Shown one piece after another: positions 16,237-24,576 of a stretch of DNA of 41,878 nucleotides (positions are counted from its first letter, which is position 1; every line of letters begins with the position of its first letter). This DNA is from Methanoregula sp. (GTDB taxonomy: Archaea; Halobacteriota; Methanomicrobia; Methanomicrobiales; Methanospirillaceae), in contig JAKLGZ010000006.1 of NCBI GenBank assembly GCA_022710385.1, positions 1 through 41,878 of the forward strand, read 5' to 3'. The notes below the pieces were generated by a model. The model searched no databases. It was not told where the DNA came from and was given only the letters and a program-made list of their open reading frames with translations. Position numbers and translations under genes: made by a program.

Positions 16237-16923
16237 TCATCTCTCGACAAAGATCTCTATTCCGCCAATCACAATCGAATCATCCGGGTTGCCGATCACG
16301 ACTTTCAGCTCGAGGGTATTTGCACCCCCGACCTGGTAAGATGCAAAACTGGTGTGTTCAAACGGTCCAGGCCCGTACAGGTCCGTATCATCGTCCATCA
16401 TCACCGTTGCTCCATCAGGGGTTGTCATCTGGCTCAGACGCGTCTGAGCGATGTACGTCGTCGCGGAGTCAGTCGTATTGATGTAATAATGGATCATCAC
16501 CCCGGTCACCTTCCCTCCGTCAGGCAGTATGAGCGGGAAGATCACCCATTGGTGATCGTCCTCGGTCACCATCGTTTCCGTAGTGATTTCCAGTGCACCA
16601 GTAGTGCAGGGAAGATCTGACGCGTTGCAGATCCCTGAGGTGATATAGGTCGTTTGCGGCCCGTTCGGACCTGTGGGGTATGCCACAAGCGGGTTTACCC
16701 AGACGTTCTCCAATTTGAGACCAGCAATTTCATCTTCGAGGGCAAGGATAGTGCAAAAAGCATCGGCGATCTGCTCCTGGAGCGCGATGAGGGTGTCCCA
16801 TATCTCCAGGAATTGGGTATCTCCTGAATCTTCCGGAGGGGGGACCTCAGCGTACGCAGGTGCTGTCAGAATAACGAGTACCAGCAGTATCCCCATAAGT
16901 ATGGGGAATGTTCTCTGTTCCAT
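16237..16923 (-). CDS. Secreted protein of unknown function with short coiled coil
   Basis: 228 residues. Residues 1-23 are a signal peptide (PILMGILLVLVILTAPAYA). A heptad-like helix follows (about 38-62, LQEQIADAFCTILALEDEIAG), then a beta-rich domain of about 160 residues ending in VIGGIEIFVER. Two cysteines in the ICNASDLPC segment could form a disulfide outside the cell. No anchor is visible. The family is not one I can name. ATG 16923 has AAGGTGG 5 nt upstream, and a TATA-like ATATATTAA lies at 16978-16986, so it has its own promoter. Confidence 0.7.
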   Translation of the reverse strand: MEQRTFPILMGILLVLVILTAPAYAEVPPPEDSGDTQFLEIWDTLIALQEQIADAFCTILALEDEIAGLKLENVWVNPLVAYPTGPNGPQTTYITSGICNASDLPCTTGALEITTETMVTEDDHQWVIFPLILPDGGKVTGVMIHYYINTTDSATTYIAQTRLSQMTTPDGATVMMDDDTDLYGPGPFEHTSFASYQVGGANTLELKVVIGNPDDSIVIGGIEIFVER

Positions 16924-17284
16924 TGATGCCACCTTGCTCTTTTTCAGAGCAATGTGAAGATTAGAGTAATACTACATTAATATATTGTCTCAAAAATAAG
17001 CCAGCGAACAGGCTCAGTGCATTGAAAAGGAGGCAGAGAGGCCCTGTTCTCCCGCTCCATCAGACGCTATCTCCGTAAAAAACCGGGTCTTGATGGTCAG
17101 CCGGAGTGTACAGAAGTTGCGGATACGTTCCTTTCAGAAAAGCAGAGAGTTGGGATCTCCCCCTCGCTCTCAAAACCCGATGTTCCGCAATCCGCCTAAT
17201 GTGATCGGGAAATTGCGGGAAATACTGTTCTCAATAGGCACATCGGGAATCCGGAAGCCCGCCACCCCTCAAGATCCCGGCCCG
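16924..17284. other. Intergenic region with promoter of the secreted protein
   Basis: About 360 nt with no gene I can support. A TATA-like element at 16978-16986 on the minus strand serves the secreted protein gene. The remainder (17040-17284) is GC-rich and lies just beyond the 3' end of the MBL-rhodanese gene; short frames here are not protein-like. Confidence 0.4.
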
Positions 17285-18652
17285 TCACGGCGCATACCCG
17301 GCCCGCTTGTACGCGGTATATCCGCCCCCCAGGTTCGAGACCATTCCAAACCCATGCATCTTCAGGATACTTGCCGCGATGCTTGCCCGCTGCCCGCCCC
17401 TGCACATCAGGATATAATGAAGTGTCGGGTTGAGCTCGGTAAATCTTGTCCGGAGGTCATGCCACGGGATGTTAACCGAGGATTCTGCATGGGCGGCATC
17501 CCATTCCTCGCTGGACCTGACATCGACAAGGACTGCACCCCCTTCACTGACCAGCGTGTGTGTTTCATCCGCGGAGAGGACCGGCACCCGTGTGATCGGG
17601 AGGCCTGCAGCCCCCCATGAGAGCATACCGCCATCAAGATACCCGGCGACCCTGTCAAATCCTACTCGGTGGAGCTGGAGGGTTGCCTCATCGGCATGCC
17701 TCGGTTCCTCAACGACAAGCAGGATATCCTTTTCGGGGGGAAGGATCCAGCCTGCCTGTGTGGGGAAGTTTCCGGAGAGATCGATGTGCCATGCACCCGG
17801 GATGTGGACCCCTGAGAACGACTGGTAACTCCTGACATCGAGGAGGAGGGACCGGTCATCCTTCATCTTCTTAAAGAAGGTACCTGGTCCGAGCGGGACG
17901 GGTCTGGCGAGGGATTTCATGAGGGCAGGCCCTGCCCGGTTGATCGCCGAACAGCGGGTGAAATGATCGGGGGCAGCAGGCATCTCTGACGTGAGAGCCC
18001 TGACAAATGCATCCTTGTCTTTGATACGGAGGGCATAGTTGTACCGCTTCTCATACCCGATCGTGCTCGTCCGCTTTGCGGCCATCGCCCTCCCGCAGAG
18101 CGATCCTGCCCCGTGGGCAGGGTAGACCTCGCATTCGTCAGGGAGCGTCATGATCTTATCGTGAAGGTTATCATAAAGAGAGGACGCCAGATCTTCTGCC
18201 CTCCCGGGGAAGAGATCAGGCCTGCCAACATCACCGACAAACAGGGTATCGCCGGAAAAAAGGGAGACCGGGGAGTCGCCCCGGGCCAGATCGGTAGCCA
18301 CGTAACAGAGGGATTCAGGAGTATGCCCGGCGGTCTCGACAACGGAGAACCGGATATCCTCGAGAGGTATCTCGGATCCTTCGGAGACTGCGTAATGGGG
18401 GAATGCACAGTTCCCTTTCGTGGGTGCGTAGACTGCTGCACCAGTTGCCTCGGCGAGATCAAGGTGGCCCGAGACAAAATCGGCATGGAGATGTGTTTCA
18501 AGGATATGAGTGATCCTGACCCCCATCTCCCGGGCCGCACGCAGGTATCGTTCGGTGTCGCGGGCGGGGTCGATGACCGCACAGGTCCGGTCCCCTGCGA
18601 CGATGTAGGAACTGTGGGCGATTCCAGGAACGAAAAACTGCTGGATGATCAT
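17285..18652 (-). CDS. MBL-fold hydrolase with two rhodanese domains (persulfide dioxygenase-like)
   Basis: 455 residues. Residues 1-250 are a glyoxalase II-type MBL domain with THLHADF (HxHxD; the usual following histidine is Phe), H in TAGHTPES, FSGDTLFVGDVGR and YPAHGAGS, the pattern of persulfide dioxygenases that oxidise glutathione-like persulfides. Residues about 265-345 are a first rhodanese domain with LLDVRSYQSFSGVHIPGA; its expected catalytic cysteine position reads VVEEPRHADEA, so it is probably inactive. Residues about 360-455 are a second rhodanese with MCRGGQRASIA, keeping the catalytic Cys. A TATA-like box sits 28 nt upstream of ATG 18652. The likely role is in reactive sulfur handling; the thiol carrier in this archaeon is unknown. 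Confidence 0.85.
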   Translation of the reverse strand: MIIQQFFVPGIAHSSYIVAGDRTCAVIDPARDTERYLRAAREMGVRITHILETHLHADFVSGHLDLAEATGAAVYAPTKGNCAFPHYAVSEGSEIPLEDIRFSVVETAGHTPESLCYVATDLARGDSPVSLFSGDTLFVGDVGRPDLFPGRAEDLASSLYDNLHDKIMTLPDECEVYPAHGAGSLCGRAMAAKRTSTIGYEKRYNYALRIKDKDAFVRALTSEMPAAPDHFTRCSAINRAGPALMKSLARPVPLGPGTFFKKMKDDRSLLLDVRSYQSFSGVHIPGAWHIDLSGNFPTQAGWILPPEKDILLVVEEPRHADEATLQLHRVGFDRVAGYLDGGMLSWGAAGLPITRVPVLSADETHTLVSEGGAVLVDVRSSEEWDAAHAESSVNIPWHDLRTRFTELNPTLHYILMCRGGQRASIAASILKMHGFGMVSNLGGGYTAYKRAGYAP

Positions 18653-18676
18653 GTAGTGGTTCCTCTCCTCCAGGAA

Positions 18677-18684
18677 ATTAAATA
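18677..18684 (-). promoter_or_regulatory. TATA-like box of the MBL-rhodanese gene
   Basis: On the minus strand TATTTAAT, centred about 28 nt before the ATG at 18652. It suggests the gene is transcribed independently of the 5TM gene 81 nt upstream. Confidence 0.45.
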
Positions 18685-18733
18685 CTGCTTATCCCGGCAA
18701 GAAGGAAGGAGGAACGGGCCTGTCCCCCGGGGC

Positions 18734-19366
18734 TTAGGGTAACGGGTCAGGCTTTTCAGGCCGATGGATGCTGTGGAGGACGATGATACTGATACCAACC
18801 CCGAGTGCGTTGGCGATGATCATGGCAGGGATCAGGGCGACCACGATCTCCACTGCTTCAGAGAACGGTTGGATCAAGGCCAGGGCAAGGCCTCCATGCA
18901 GGAGCTCGATTCCTGCGGTAAAGATCATGGCAGGGACGATACCTGGCAATCTCCCGTGCAGGTATCGGTACACCATGCCGGCGAGGAGTCCTGCAAGGAT
19001 CGTCGCAATACAGCACGGTACTGCCGAGTCCCCCCCGAGAAACAGGCGGTGGATCCCCCCGATCAGCCCGACAGCCACACCAATGTAGGGACCTGCCACG
19101 AAACCTGCCACGATGGGGGCGAGATCCCGGATGTTACTGATAGCCCCATGCTCCCACGGGATCCCGATATAGGTGCCGAATATTGAAAAGAGGCCGAAAA
19201 TAACAACAAATACCGCATAATCCCGCACCGTTGCTTTTTTGAAGATCACCCGCTGGATCGTCTCCAGCTTTGTGACGATCTCCATGAAAACGAAGATGAA
19301 GATCTCCGTTGATGCAAAGAGGGTGAGGAGTTCACCGAACATATTTTGCGAGGTTCCTGCAGACAA
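18734..19366 (-). CDS. Stand-alone LytS-type 5TM sensor membrane protein
   Basis: 210 residues from a TTG start, almost entirely hydrophobic with five to six membrane segments. The stretch GTYIGIP, then NIRDLAPIVAGFVAGPYIGV and GLIGGIHRLFLGG, is the hallmark of the 5TM-5TMR_LYT receptor domain, which normally sits at the N-terminus of LytS-type histidine kinases. Here no output domain follows: the frame stops soon after the last helix. It lies 111 nt downstream of the cytoplasmic PAS kinase gene on the same strand, so the two could act together. The TTG at 19366 has GGGGAACGG before it; an ATG at 19342 is an alternative start. Confidence 0.82.
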   Translation of the reverse strand: MSAGTSQNMFGELLTLFASTEIFIFVFMEIVTKLETIQRVIFKKATVRDYAVFVVIFGLFSIFGTYIGIPWEHGAISNIRDLAPIVAGFVAGPYIGVAVGLIGGIHRLFLGGDSAVPCCIATILAGLLAGMVYRYLHGRLPGIVPAMIFTAGIELLHGGLALALIQPFSEAVEIVVALIPAMIIANALGVGISIIVLHSIHRPEKPDPLP

Positions 19367-19477
19367 ACCGTTCCCCTGGTGAATTCGTAGTACCAGTATC
19401 GCTCCTGATCAGGTTTAAAGACGCCGGATGGTTCCTCTGAAAACCGGAAAACGCGGCCAGACAGGGTGCCGGAGTGT

Positions 19478-21559
19478 TCAGACGGAAGATTCAGGAGCAG
19501 TGACTGGGAGGGTGAAGTAGAAGGTCGATCCTCTCCCCTCATCAGACTCAACCCACATCCGGCCGCCGTGGCGCTCAACGATTCGCTTGCACAACGCAAG
19601 CCCAAGGCCGGTTCCCGGATAGGTATCCCTCGGGTAGAGGCGCTCAAAGAGGATGAATATCTTCTCAAAATACCCTTCCGGAATTCCTACACCGTTATCC
19701 CGCACCGAAAACTGCCACATCCCATCAAGGGAACTGGCGGAGACATGGACTGTTGGTGCAATCCCCTTCTGCTGGAATTTCATGGCGTTTGCAAGGAGGT
19801 TCTGCAGGACCTGGGTCATCTGGGAACTGTCGGCCTGAACGATGGGGAGCGGGTCGTGGGTGATGGTGGCCTGGGTCTCCGTCACTTGCCGATGAAGGGT
19901 GTGCAGAGTATCCTGGAGGATCCTCTCCATGTCGGTCGGAGCAAACGGTCTTCCCCCGGACCGTACCCGCAGGTATTCCCGGAGATCAGCCACCAGGGTG
20001 TTTAGCCTGAGGCCATCGCGGGCGATATTTTCAAGGTATTTCTTTGTCTGGGAGCTGTGATCAGACCTGCACTCGGCAAGGAGGAGCTGTGAATAGGCGA
20101 CGATTCCCCGTATCGGCTCCTGGAGGTCGTGGGTGGCGATGTAGGCGAAGAGTTCAAGGTCCTCGTTGCTCCGTTTCAGGTTGGCGGCATATTCCCGCAG
20201 CTGCTGTTCAGATTTTTTCCGCTCGGTGACATCCCGCAGGATCACTTCGATAGCCGGCTTGCCCTGATACTGAATCCTTCTCCCTCTCCCCTCCACCGTC
20301 ATAATAGTCCCATCCTTACGGATAACCTGAATCTCGGTCGGGAGGGTGCTGATCCCTTCTTTATCCTTCTCGGCAACTGTCCGACTGATTGCCTGGGAAT
20401 CAGGATGGATTATCGTAAAGGCATCCCTGCCAATAATATTCTCAGGATGAGGGGCATGGAACAGGTGTGCAGTGGCCGGATTTGCATAGAGAATAATACC
20501 TCCATCGTGGATCACAATGGCATCCGGGGACATCTCGATCAAGGTACGATACTTCTCCTCGCTCTCGAGAAGGGCAACTTCTGTCCGCTTCAGTTCGGTG
20601 ATGTCCCGTACAATCGCACCGATACGGAATCCTTTCCTGGTGGGAATCCTGAAAGCCCGTACCTGGACATGATGGACTACTCCGCTCGTGCTCTGTATCT
20701 CATCTTCAACAATTTCACGGTAAAACTGGTCGTTCTCATCATGCAGGAGGCGGTCCCAGATCTCCTTGTACCAGGTCAGGGGATCAAGGCCAGGTCCTTT
20801 CGGGCTCGACCTCAATGCCTGGAACTCCCATGCAGGCAGCCCCACCACCTCATCTGCGGCAAGCCCGGTAAGTCGTTCCTGAGCCTTATTAAACTTGGTA
20901 ATGCGTCCCTCCTCATCGGTCAGGAGAATCGCGTCACTCGATGATTGGATCAGGTTGTTCAATTCATCTTCACGTTCGGAAAGATTCTCCAGAATCATTT
21001 TCAGATCGGTAATATCCCGGACAATCCCCCCGTAAAATGTTCTTCCCAGCACTGTGTAATAAAAATTTTTCACTTCGATGGTCCTGAGAGCCCCGTCTGG
21101 ATGCTTCACGGCTATTTCGAGATGAGGACTATGGGATCTTGACGTTGGTGTCCTGTCAAGCGTATCGATTATGGCGGATAACCACTTTTTCCCATCGCCC
21201 GCATCATTGGACTCGGGAACACATCGTGATGCAACTTCAAAGATTGTTCTTCCTATCGCATCGTCCCTGGAGATACCAATGATCTCCTCCATGCCGGTAT
21301 TCCACTCAAGGATCACACCTTTGTCATCATTCAGAATGATTCCTTCATATATGCCCTGGAGGAGGTTCCTGAACTTTTCATCACTCTCTTTAAGGACTGC
21401 TTCGTATCCTTCCGGCGCTGCCAGAGATGCTTTGAGGGCAGTAATCTCCCTTTTGAGCGCTTCGTTCTCGGCTTTCAGATCTCCTGCTGGAGGAGAACCC
21501 GGTGCTCCGGCAGCAGAATCAGAACGGTCCTCTTCTCGTCTCTTCCTGGATCCAGACAT
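19478..21559 (-). CDS. Multi-PAS sensor histidine kinase
   Basis: 693 residues. A short coiled coil (about 28-50) leads into PAS1 (about 60-185), PAS2 (about 200-325) and PAS3 (about 330-450), joined by EREDELNN and LLESEEKYRTLIEMSPDAI-type linkers. HisKA follows with IATHDLQEPIRG carrying the phospho-histidine, then an HATPase_c with NLLANAMKF, DNGVGIP and PGTGLGLALCK. No membrane segment or receiver domain. The catalytic half is nearly the same as that of the kinase at 11782-13389, so the two may share a partner. A TTAAATAA element at about 21618-21626 could be its promoter. ATG 21559 is the first in the frame. Confidence 0.9.
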   Translation of the reverse strand: MSGSRKRREEDRSDSAAGAPGSPPAGDLKAENEALKREITALKASLAAPEGYEAVLKESDEKFRNLLQGIYEGIILNDDKGVILEWNTGMEEIIGISRDDAIGRTIFEVASRCVPESNDAGDGKKWLSAIIDTLDRTPTSRSHSPHLEIAVKHPDGALRTIEVKNFYYTVLGRTFYGGIVRDITDLKMILENLSEREDELNNLIQSSSDAILLTDEEGRITKFNKAQERLTGLAADEVVGLPAWEFQALRSSPKGPGLDPLTWYKEIWDRLLHDENDQFYREIVEDEIQSTSGVVHHVQVRAFRIPTRKGFRIGAIVRDITELKRTEVALLESEEKYRTLIEMSPDAIVIHDGGIILYANPATAHLFHAPHPENIIGRDAFTIIHPDSQAISRTVAEKDKEGISTLPTEIQVIRKDGTIMTVEGRGRRIQYQGKPAIEVILRDVTERKKSEQQLREYAANLKRSNEDLELFAYIATHDLQEPIRGIVAYSQLLLAECRSDHSSQTKKYLENIARDGLRLNTLVADLREYLRVRSGGRPFAPTDMERILQDTLHTLHRQVTETQATITHDPLPIVQADSSQMTQVLQNLLANAMKFQQKGIAPTVHVSASSLDGMWQFSVRDNGVGIPEGYFEKIFILFERLYPRDTYPGTGLGLALCKRIVERHGGRMWVESDEGRGSTFYFTLPVTAPESSV

Positions 21560-21712
21560 ATGATATCATCGGAGATCCATGGGATACCCGTGGACTCCGG
21601 CAGACAACCCCAGTCCATTATTTAATGTCAATCATTAAAAAAAATCCGGTTCCGGAAGGATCGTTCTCTCTTCCTGGCATACCCTTTTTCGTCCAGGGAT
21701 GGATCTTTTGTT

Positions 21713-22102
21713 ATGACATCAACAGGAACTCCCGGACAGCTCCCCACCCTCCTTCTTGCTCATGAAAAAGCCCGGGCACGGGCCTGGAAGGAGAAGAATA
21801 TGAGAGCGCTCGATATCCTCCTTGCACCGGACTTTATCGAGATCAACGCACTCGGCAGATTCTCAAAAAAAGAGATCCTGGCAACCCTTCTGCCCTCGCT
21901 CACGCTGCACGAGTTCATCATCTCGGACCCACGCATGGTCGTGGCTTCCCCCGATGCAGCGGTCCTCATCTACCAGTGCATCGAGGATATCACGATCAGA
22001 GGGCAGAGGATTTCCGGGACGTTTCATGTCGCTGCTCATTACGCAAAACGTGAGAACAAGTGGGTGCTGCTGGTCTGGCAGATCACACCGGTGTCGTGCT
22101 GA
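21713..22102 (+). CDS. NTF2-like (SnoaL/DUF4440) small protein
   Basis: 129 residues, the typical size of a single NTF2-like cone fold. Features are the N-terminal helix AHEKARARAWKEKNM, the ILLAPDFIEINALGRFSKKEIL segment common to DUF4440 proteins, and the closing beta strands YAKRENKWVLLVWQIT. Such proteins bind small molecules or act as minor enzymes; the ligand is unknown. The ATG at 21713 has GGGATGG upstream. A small hairpin (ATCGGG ... CCCGAT, 22154-22174) lies after the stop and may mark the transcript end before the DNA ligase gene. Confidence 0.78.
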   Translation: MTSTGTPGQLPTLLLAHEKARARAWKEKNMRALDILLAPDFIEINALGRFSKKEILATLLPSLTLHEFIISDPRMVVASPDAAVLIYQCIEDITIRGQRISGTFHVAAHYAKRENKWVLLVWQITPVSC

Positions 22103-22259
22103 GGAGAGATCGGAGGCGGGGAGGAGTCCTCAATGCGGGAGTTCTCCAAAAAAATCGGGGAGGAATCTCCCGATAGTCCAACGAATCATCATCAGCGTAT
22201 TTTACAATGTCCCCGATATGGGCAGCACTCCCAAACGCGATCAGCCCGCAATGAAACAG

Positions 22260-22266
22260 ATATATG
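22260..22266 (+). promoter_or_regulatory. TATA-like box of the DNA ligase gene
   Basis: ATATATG about 38 nt before the ATG at 22301. Sequence match only. Confidence 0.4.
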
Positions 22267-22300
22267 GTTCTAAGAATCAGGAAGAAACTACCGATCACCG

Positions 22301-23305
22301 ATGCACCCCCTCCTCGCCGCCCTGACCGAAGAACAGCAGAAAAGGCTCGTCGCCCGCGAGCAACCCGCCTGGATTGAGCCGATGCTCGCTACCCTGGCAT
22401 CCCCCGGATCCATGAGCGGCGACTGGATCTTCGAGCAGAAGTTCGATGGCGAGCGATGCCTCGTATTCCGCGACCGGCACAGGATCCGGCTGCTCTCCCG
22501 GAACAGGAGCGTCCTGAATGATACCTACCCCGAACTGGTGGAAGCCCTGGAAGCGATCACCGACGGACAGTTCATCGCTGACGGCGAGATCGTCGCGCTG
22601 GAAGGCGAGACTCCCATTTTTTCCCGGCTCCAGGAAAGGATGCAGATCCACGACCCGGAGAAGGCCCGGAGGAGCAGGATCCCGGTCGTTCTCTACCTCT
22701 TTGACCTGGTGTACCTGGACGGCTTCGATCTCTCCAGCCTTGACCTCCGCACCAGGAAAACCCTTCTTGCATCACTCATCCCCTTCAGGGACCCTGTTCG
22801 CTATAGCGAACACCAGGAGGATGGCCTGGAATTCTATCGAAATGCCTGCAGGAGAGGTTGGGAAGGGATCATCGCCAAGAGAGCCTCGGGACGTTACCTC
22901 CACCGGCGATCTTCTGACTGGCGCAAATTTAAGTGCCTCCACCGGCAGGAGTTTGTCATCGGCGGATATACCGACCCGGAAGGCAGCAGGCCAGGGTTCG
23001 GGGCGCTCCTCCTGGGATACTACCAGGATGGCCGCCTGCTCTCTGCGGGAAAGGTGGGGACAGGGTTTGATGACCGGACCCTCAGGGAGATCGGTGCCCG
23101 ACTCGTCTCCCTGGAACAGCAGGCTTCCCCGTTCGCAGATAAAGAGAGACCGGAGAAAGGGGAGCATTTCGTCACCCCGGTCCTTGTCTGCGAAGTGATC
23201 TTCACCGCGTGGACTCCTGAAGGAAAACTCCGCCACCCCCGTTATCTTGGGCTTCGGGATGACAAGCCGGCCAGAGAGGTCGTAAAGGAGAAGCCGCAGT
23301 CGTGA
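22301..23305 (+). CDS. ATP-dependent DNA ligase, LigD ligase-domain type
   Basis: 334 residues with adenylation and OB domains. Motif I is EQKFDGER with Lys47 as the AMP-accepting residue; motif III-like VLYLFDLVYLDG, motif IV EGIIAKRASGRY and motif V WRKFKCLHRQEFVIGGYT follow in order. The OB domain shows GALLLGYYQDGRLLSAGKVGTGF. This layout is that of the ligase part of bacterial LigD and its archaeal homologues used in non-homologous end joining, smaller than the replicative archaeal ligase (about 550 residues). No Ku, primase-polymerase or phosphoesterase gene is next to it. It seals nicks using ATP; the exact repair role is inferred. A 10-pair hairpin lies after it. Confidence 0.9.
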   Translation: MHPLLAALTEEQQKRLVAREQPAWIEPMLATLASPGSMSGDWIFEQKFDGERCLVFRDRHRIRLLSRNRSVLNDTYPELVEALEAITDGQFIADGEIVALEGETPIFSRLQERMQIHDPEKARRSRIPVVLYLFDLVYLDGFDLSSLDLRTRKTLLASLIPFRDPVRYSEHQEDGLEFYRNACRRGWEGIIAKRASGRYLHRRSSDWRKFKCLHRQEFVIGGYTDPEGSRPGFGALLLGYYQDGRLLSAGKVGTGFDDRTLREIGARLVSLEQQASPFADKERPEKGEHFVTPVLVCEVIFTAWTPEGKLRHPRYLGLRDDKPAREVVKEKPQS

Positions 23306-23457
23306 TAGTGATGCGGGAAGACACGATTGGTGCGAATAAGGAAGGTGCCGTACCGATCAGAGATACATCCATTCACCGGTATCATCAAAATGACTTGAAC
23401 TAATTGAGCCTTCTAAAAAAATAACATGATTCCTTCGAGGGCCACAAGCATAAAAGA

Positions 23458-23480
23458 TGAAAATGCCGGAGGCATTTTCA
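23458..23480. terminator. Symmetrical hairpin between convergent genes
   Basis: TGAAAATGCC-GGA-GGCATTTTCA is a perfect ten-pair stem with a three-base loop, placed between the converging ligase and lipoprotein genes. A T-run follows on the minus side (ATCTTTT). It suits a two-way terminator. Its core recurs near 34846. Confidence 0.45.
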
Positions 23481-23496
23481 TATAAAAGAGGGAGAT

Positions 23497-23871
23497 TTAG
23501 GTCTTGTTTACGATATCTGCGACGGTCTTATTGGTCTGACTGGTAAGGTTGGCTGCGGTCTGATTCGCCTGGCTGGTAATGTTCGCTACGGTCTGGTTGG
23601 CTTTCTCGGTGAGGTTTGTCGCAGACTGGTTGACTTTCTCGGTAATGTTTGCCACGGTTTGGTTGGCTTTTTCAGTGATGTTTGCCGCGGTCTGGTTGAC
23701 TTTCTCGGTGATGTTCGCCACGGTCTGGTTCACCTGGGGCGGTAATGTCGGTTTTTCGGTCACTGTTGGCGTTGTCACCGGTTTCATTTCGGGCGTCTGC
23801 TGGGTGCACCCGGCAATCAGCATCGTTGAAAAGACGAGCAGTACGATCAGAAACAGGGTTGTTTTCTTCAT
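23497..23871 (-). CDS. Lipoprotein with undecad repeats rich in N-glycosylation sequons
   Basis: 124 residues. A lipoprotein signal peptide ends in LIAGC (lipidated Cys22). After a Pro/Thr-rich linker (residues 23-46), residues 47-124 consist of seven 11-residue units, consensus VNQTVANITEK, with hydrophobic positions spaced as in right-handed (hendecad) coiled coils. Nearly every unit has two NxT/S sequons, 14 in all, so a heavily glycosylated helical stalk on the cell surface is plausible. No enzymatic domain. The 33-nt repeats in the DNA are diverged and coding. TATA-like TATATTATA lies at 23904-23912. Function is unknown; membrane anchoring is inferred from the lipobox. Confidence 0.8.
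   Translation of the reverse strand: MKKTTLFLIVLLVFSTMLIAGCTQQTPEMKPVTTPTVTEKPTLPPQVNQTVANITEKVNQTAANITEKANQTVANITEKVNQSATNLTEKANQTVANITSQANQTAANLTSQTNKTVADIVNKT
23500..23733 (-). repeat. Seven diverged 33-nt coding repeats
   Basis: Tandem units of 33 nt encode the 11-residue repeats of the lipoprotein. Units differ at several positions (Val/Ala/Thr at position 1, Lys/Gln at the end), so the array is old or under selection for the protein pattern. Confidence 0.75.
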
Positions 23872-24215
23872 TCAAGAATCACCATATGGGTATAATCAAT
23901 TGGTATAATATACGATATAGATTTTGAAATGATTACACGATTTATCGACGGAGTAAACCTCTTGTCAGTACGATGGGAGTGTGTTGTTCTGCTCCGGATC
24001 CCCAGGAAGTGGGGCTCCCTATCATGGCCGTGAAACGATATGGAAGCCATTAAGGGAGAAACGTTCCAGGAGCGATCGGGGCATTGTTTTTTTCACACCC
24101 CTTCCCTGGGATTTTTTCAAACACCACAGGGTGCCTTCCACGAAAATAGCAATCTCGTTATCATCCTCTTACCATAGCATCCTCTTCTCTCACCGGATAT
24201 CAGGGCGGTCCTTCG
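23872..24215. other. Intergenic region upstream of the lipoprotein
   Basis: About 340 nt. Holds the lipoprotein promoter (23904-23912, minus strand). The rest shows a T7 run near 24086 and no convincing gene. Confidence 0.4.
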
Positions 24216-24440
24216 TCATACCCTCATATGTTTCCGGATGAGGAACATTCCCATCGATAATAGTACCACACCACAGGCAATCGCAACCGTGAATGTCGCT
24301 GCATTGACGCAACAGGCTGTGGATCCGGTTGGCTCCTGTGCAAGAGTGGTATAATCCCTGATGATACCGAACATCAGGAAGATGAAGAGCAACGCAGATC
24401 CCGCGATAAATCCCCTGTAGACGACATCCTGCCAGTGCAT
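24216..24440 (-). CDS. Small two-helix membrane protein, unknown function
   Basis: 74 residues with two clear transmembrane segments: FIAGSALLFIFLMFGII (about 11-27) and FTVAIACGVVLLSMGMFLI (about 50-68), joined by a polar loop with a CC pair. It has no recognisable domain. ATG 24440 is used; an in-frame TTG two codons before is possible. No good ribosome-binding site. It could be a genuine small membrane protein; coding status is moderately supported by the coherent two-helix pattern and a basic C-terminus (RKHMRV). Confidence 0.5.
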   Translation of the reverse strand: MHWQDVVYRGFIAGSALLFIFLMFGIIRDYTTLAQEPTGSTACCVNAATFTVAIACGVVLLSMGMFLIRKHMRV

Positions 24441-24576
24441 GATCAAGGGCTATTGCCGGGGCGAGGTGTTGTTCTTTTCGTTTAGACGCCCAGAAACGAG
24501 TTTCGAGAGATCTCTTTCCCAGAGAATCCTCTGGAACAGGATCACCCTTGACCCGTGATCAGTTGAGGCGGCGTTC

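Noticed and set aside
23500-23733. CRISPR-like tandem repeats
   Set aside because: Units are contiguous 33-nt coding repeats without spacers, encoding an 11-residue protein pattern.
23981-24241. 86-codon plus-strand frame upstream of the small membrane protein
   Set aside because: No start signal, no hydrophobic or domain pattern, and it overlaps the better-supported minus-strand membrane protein.
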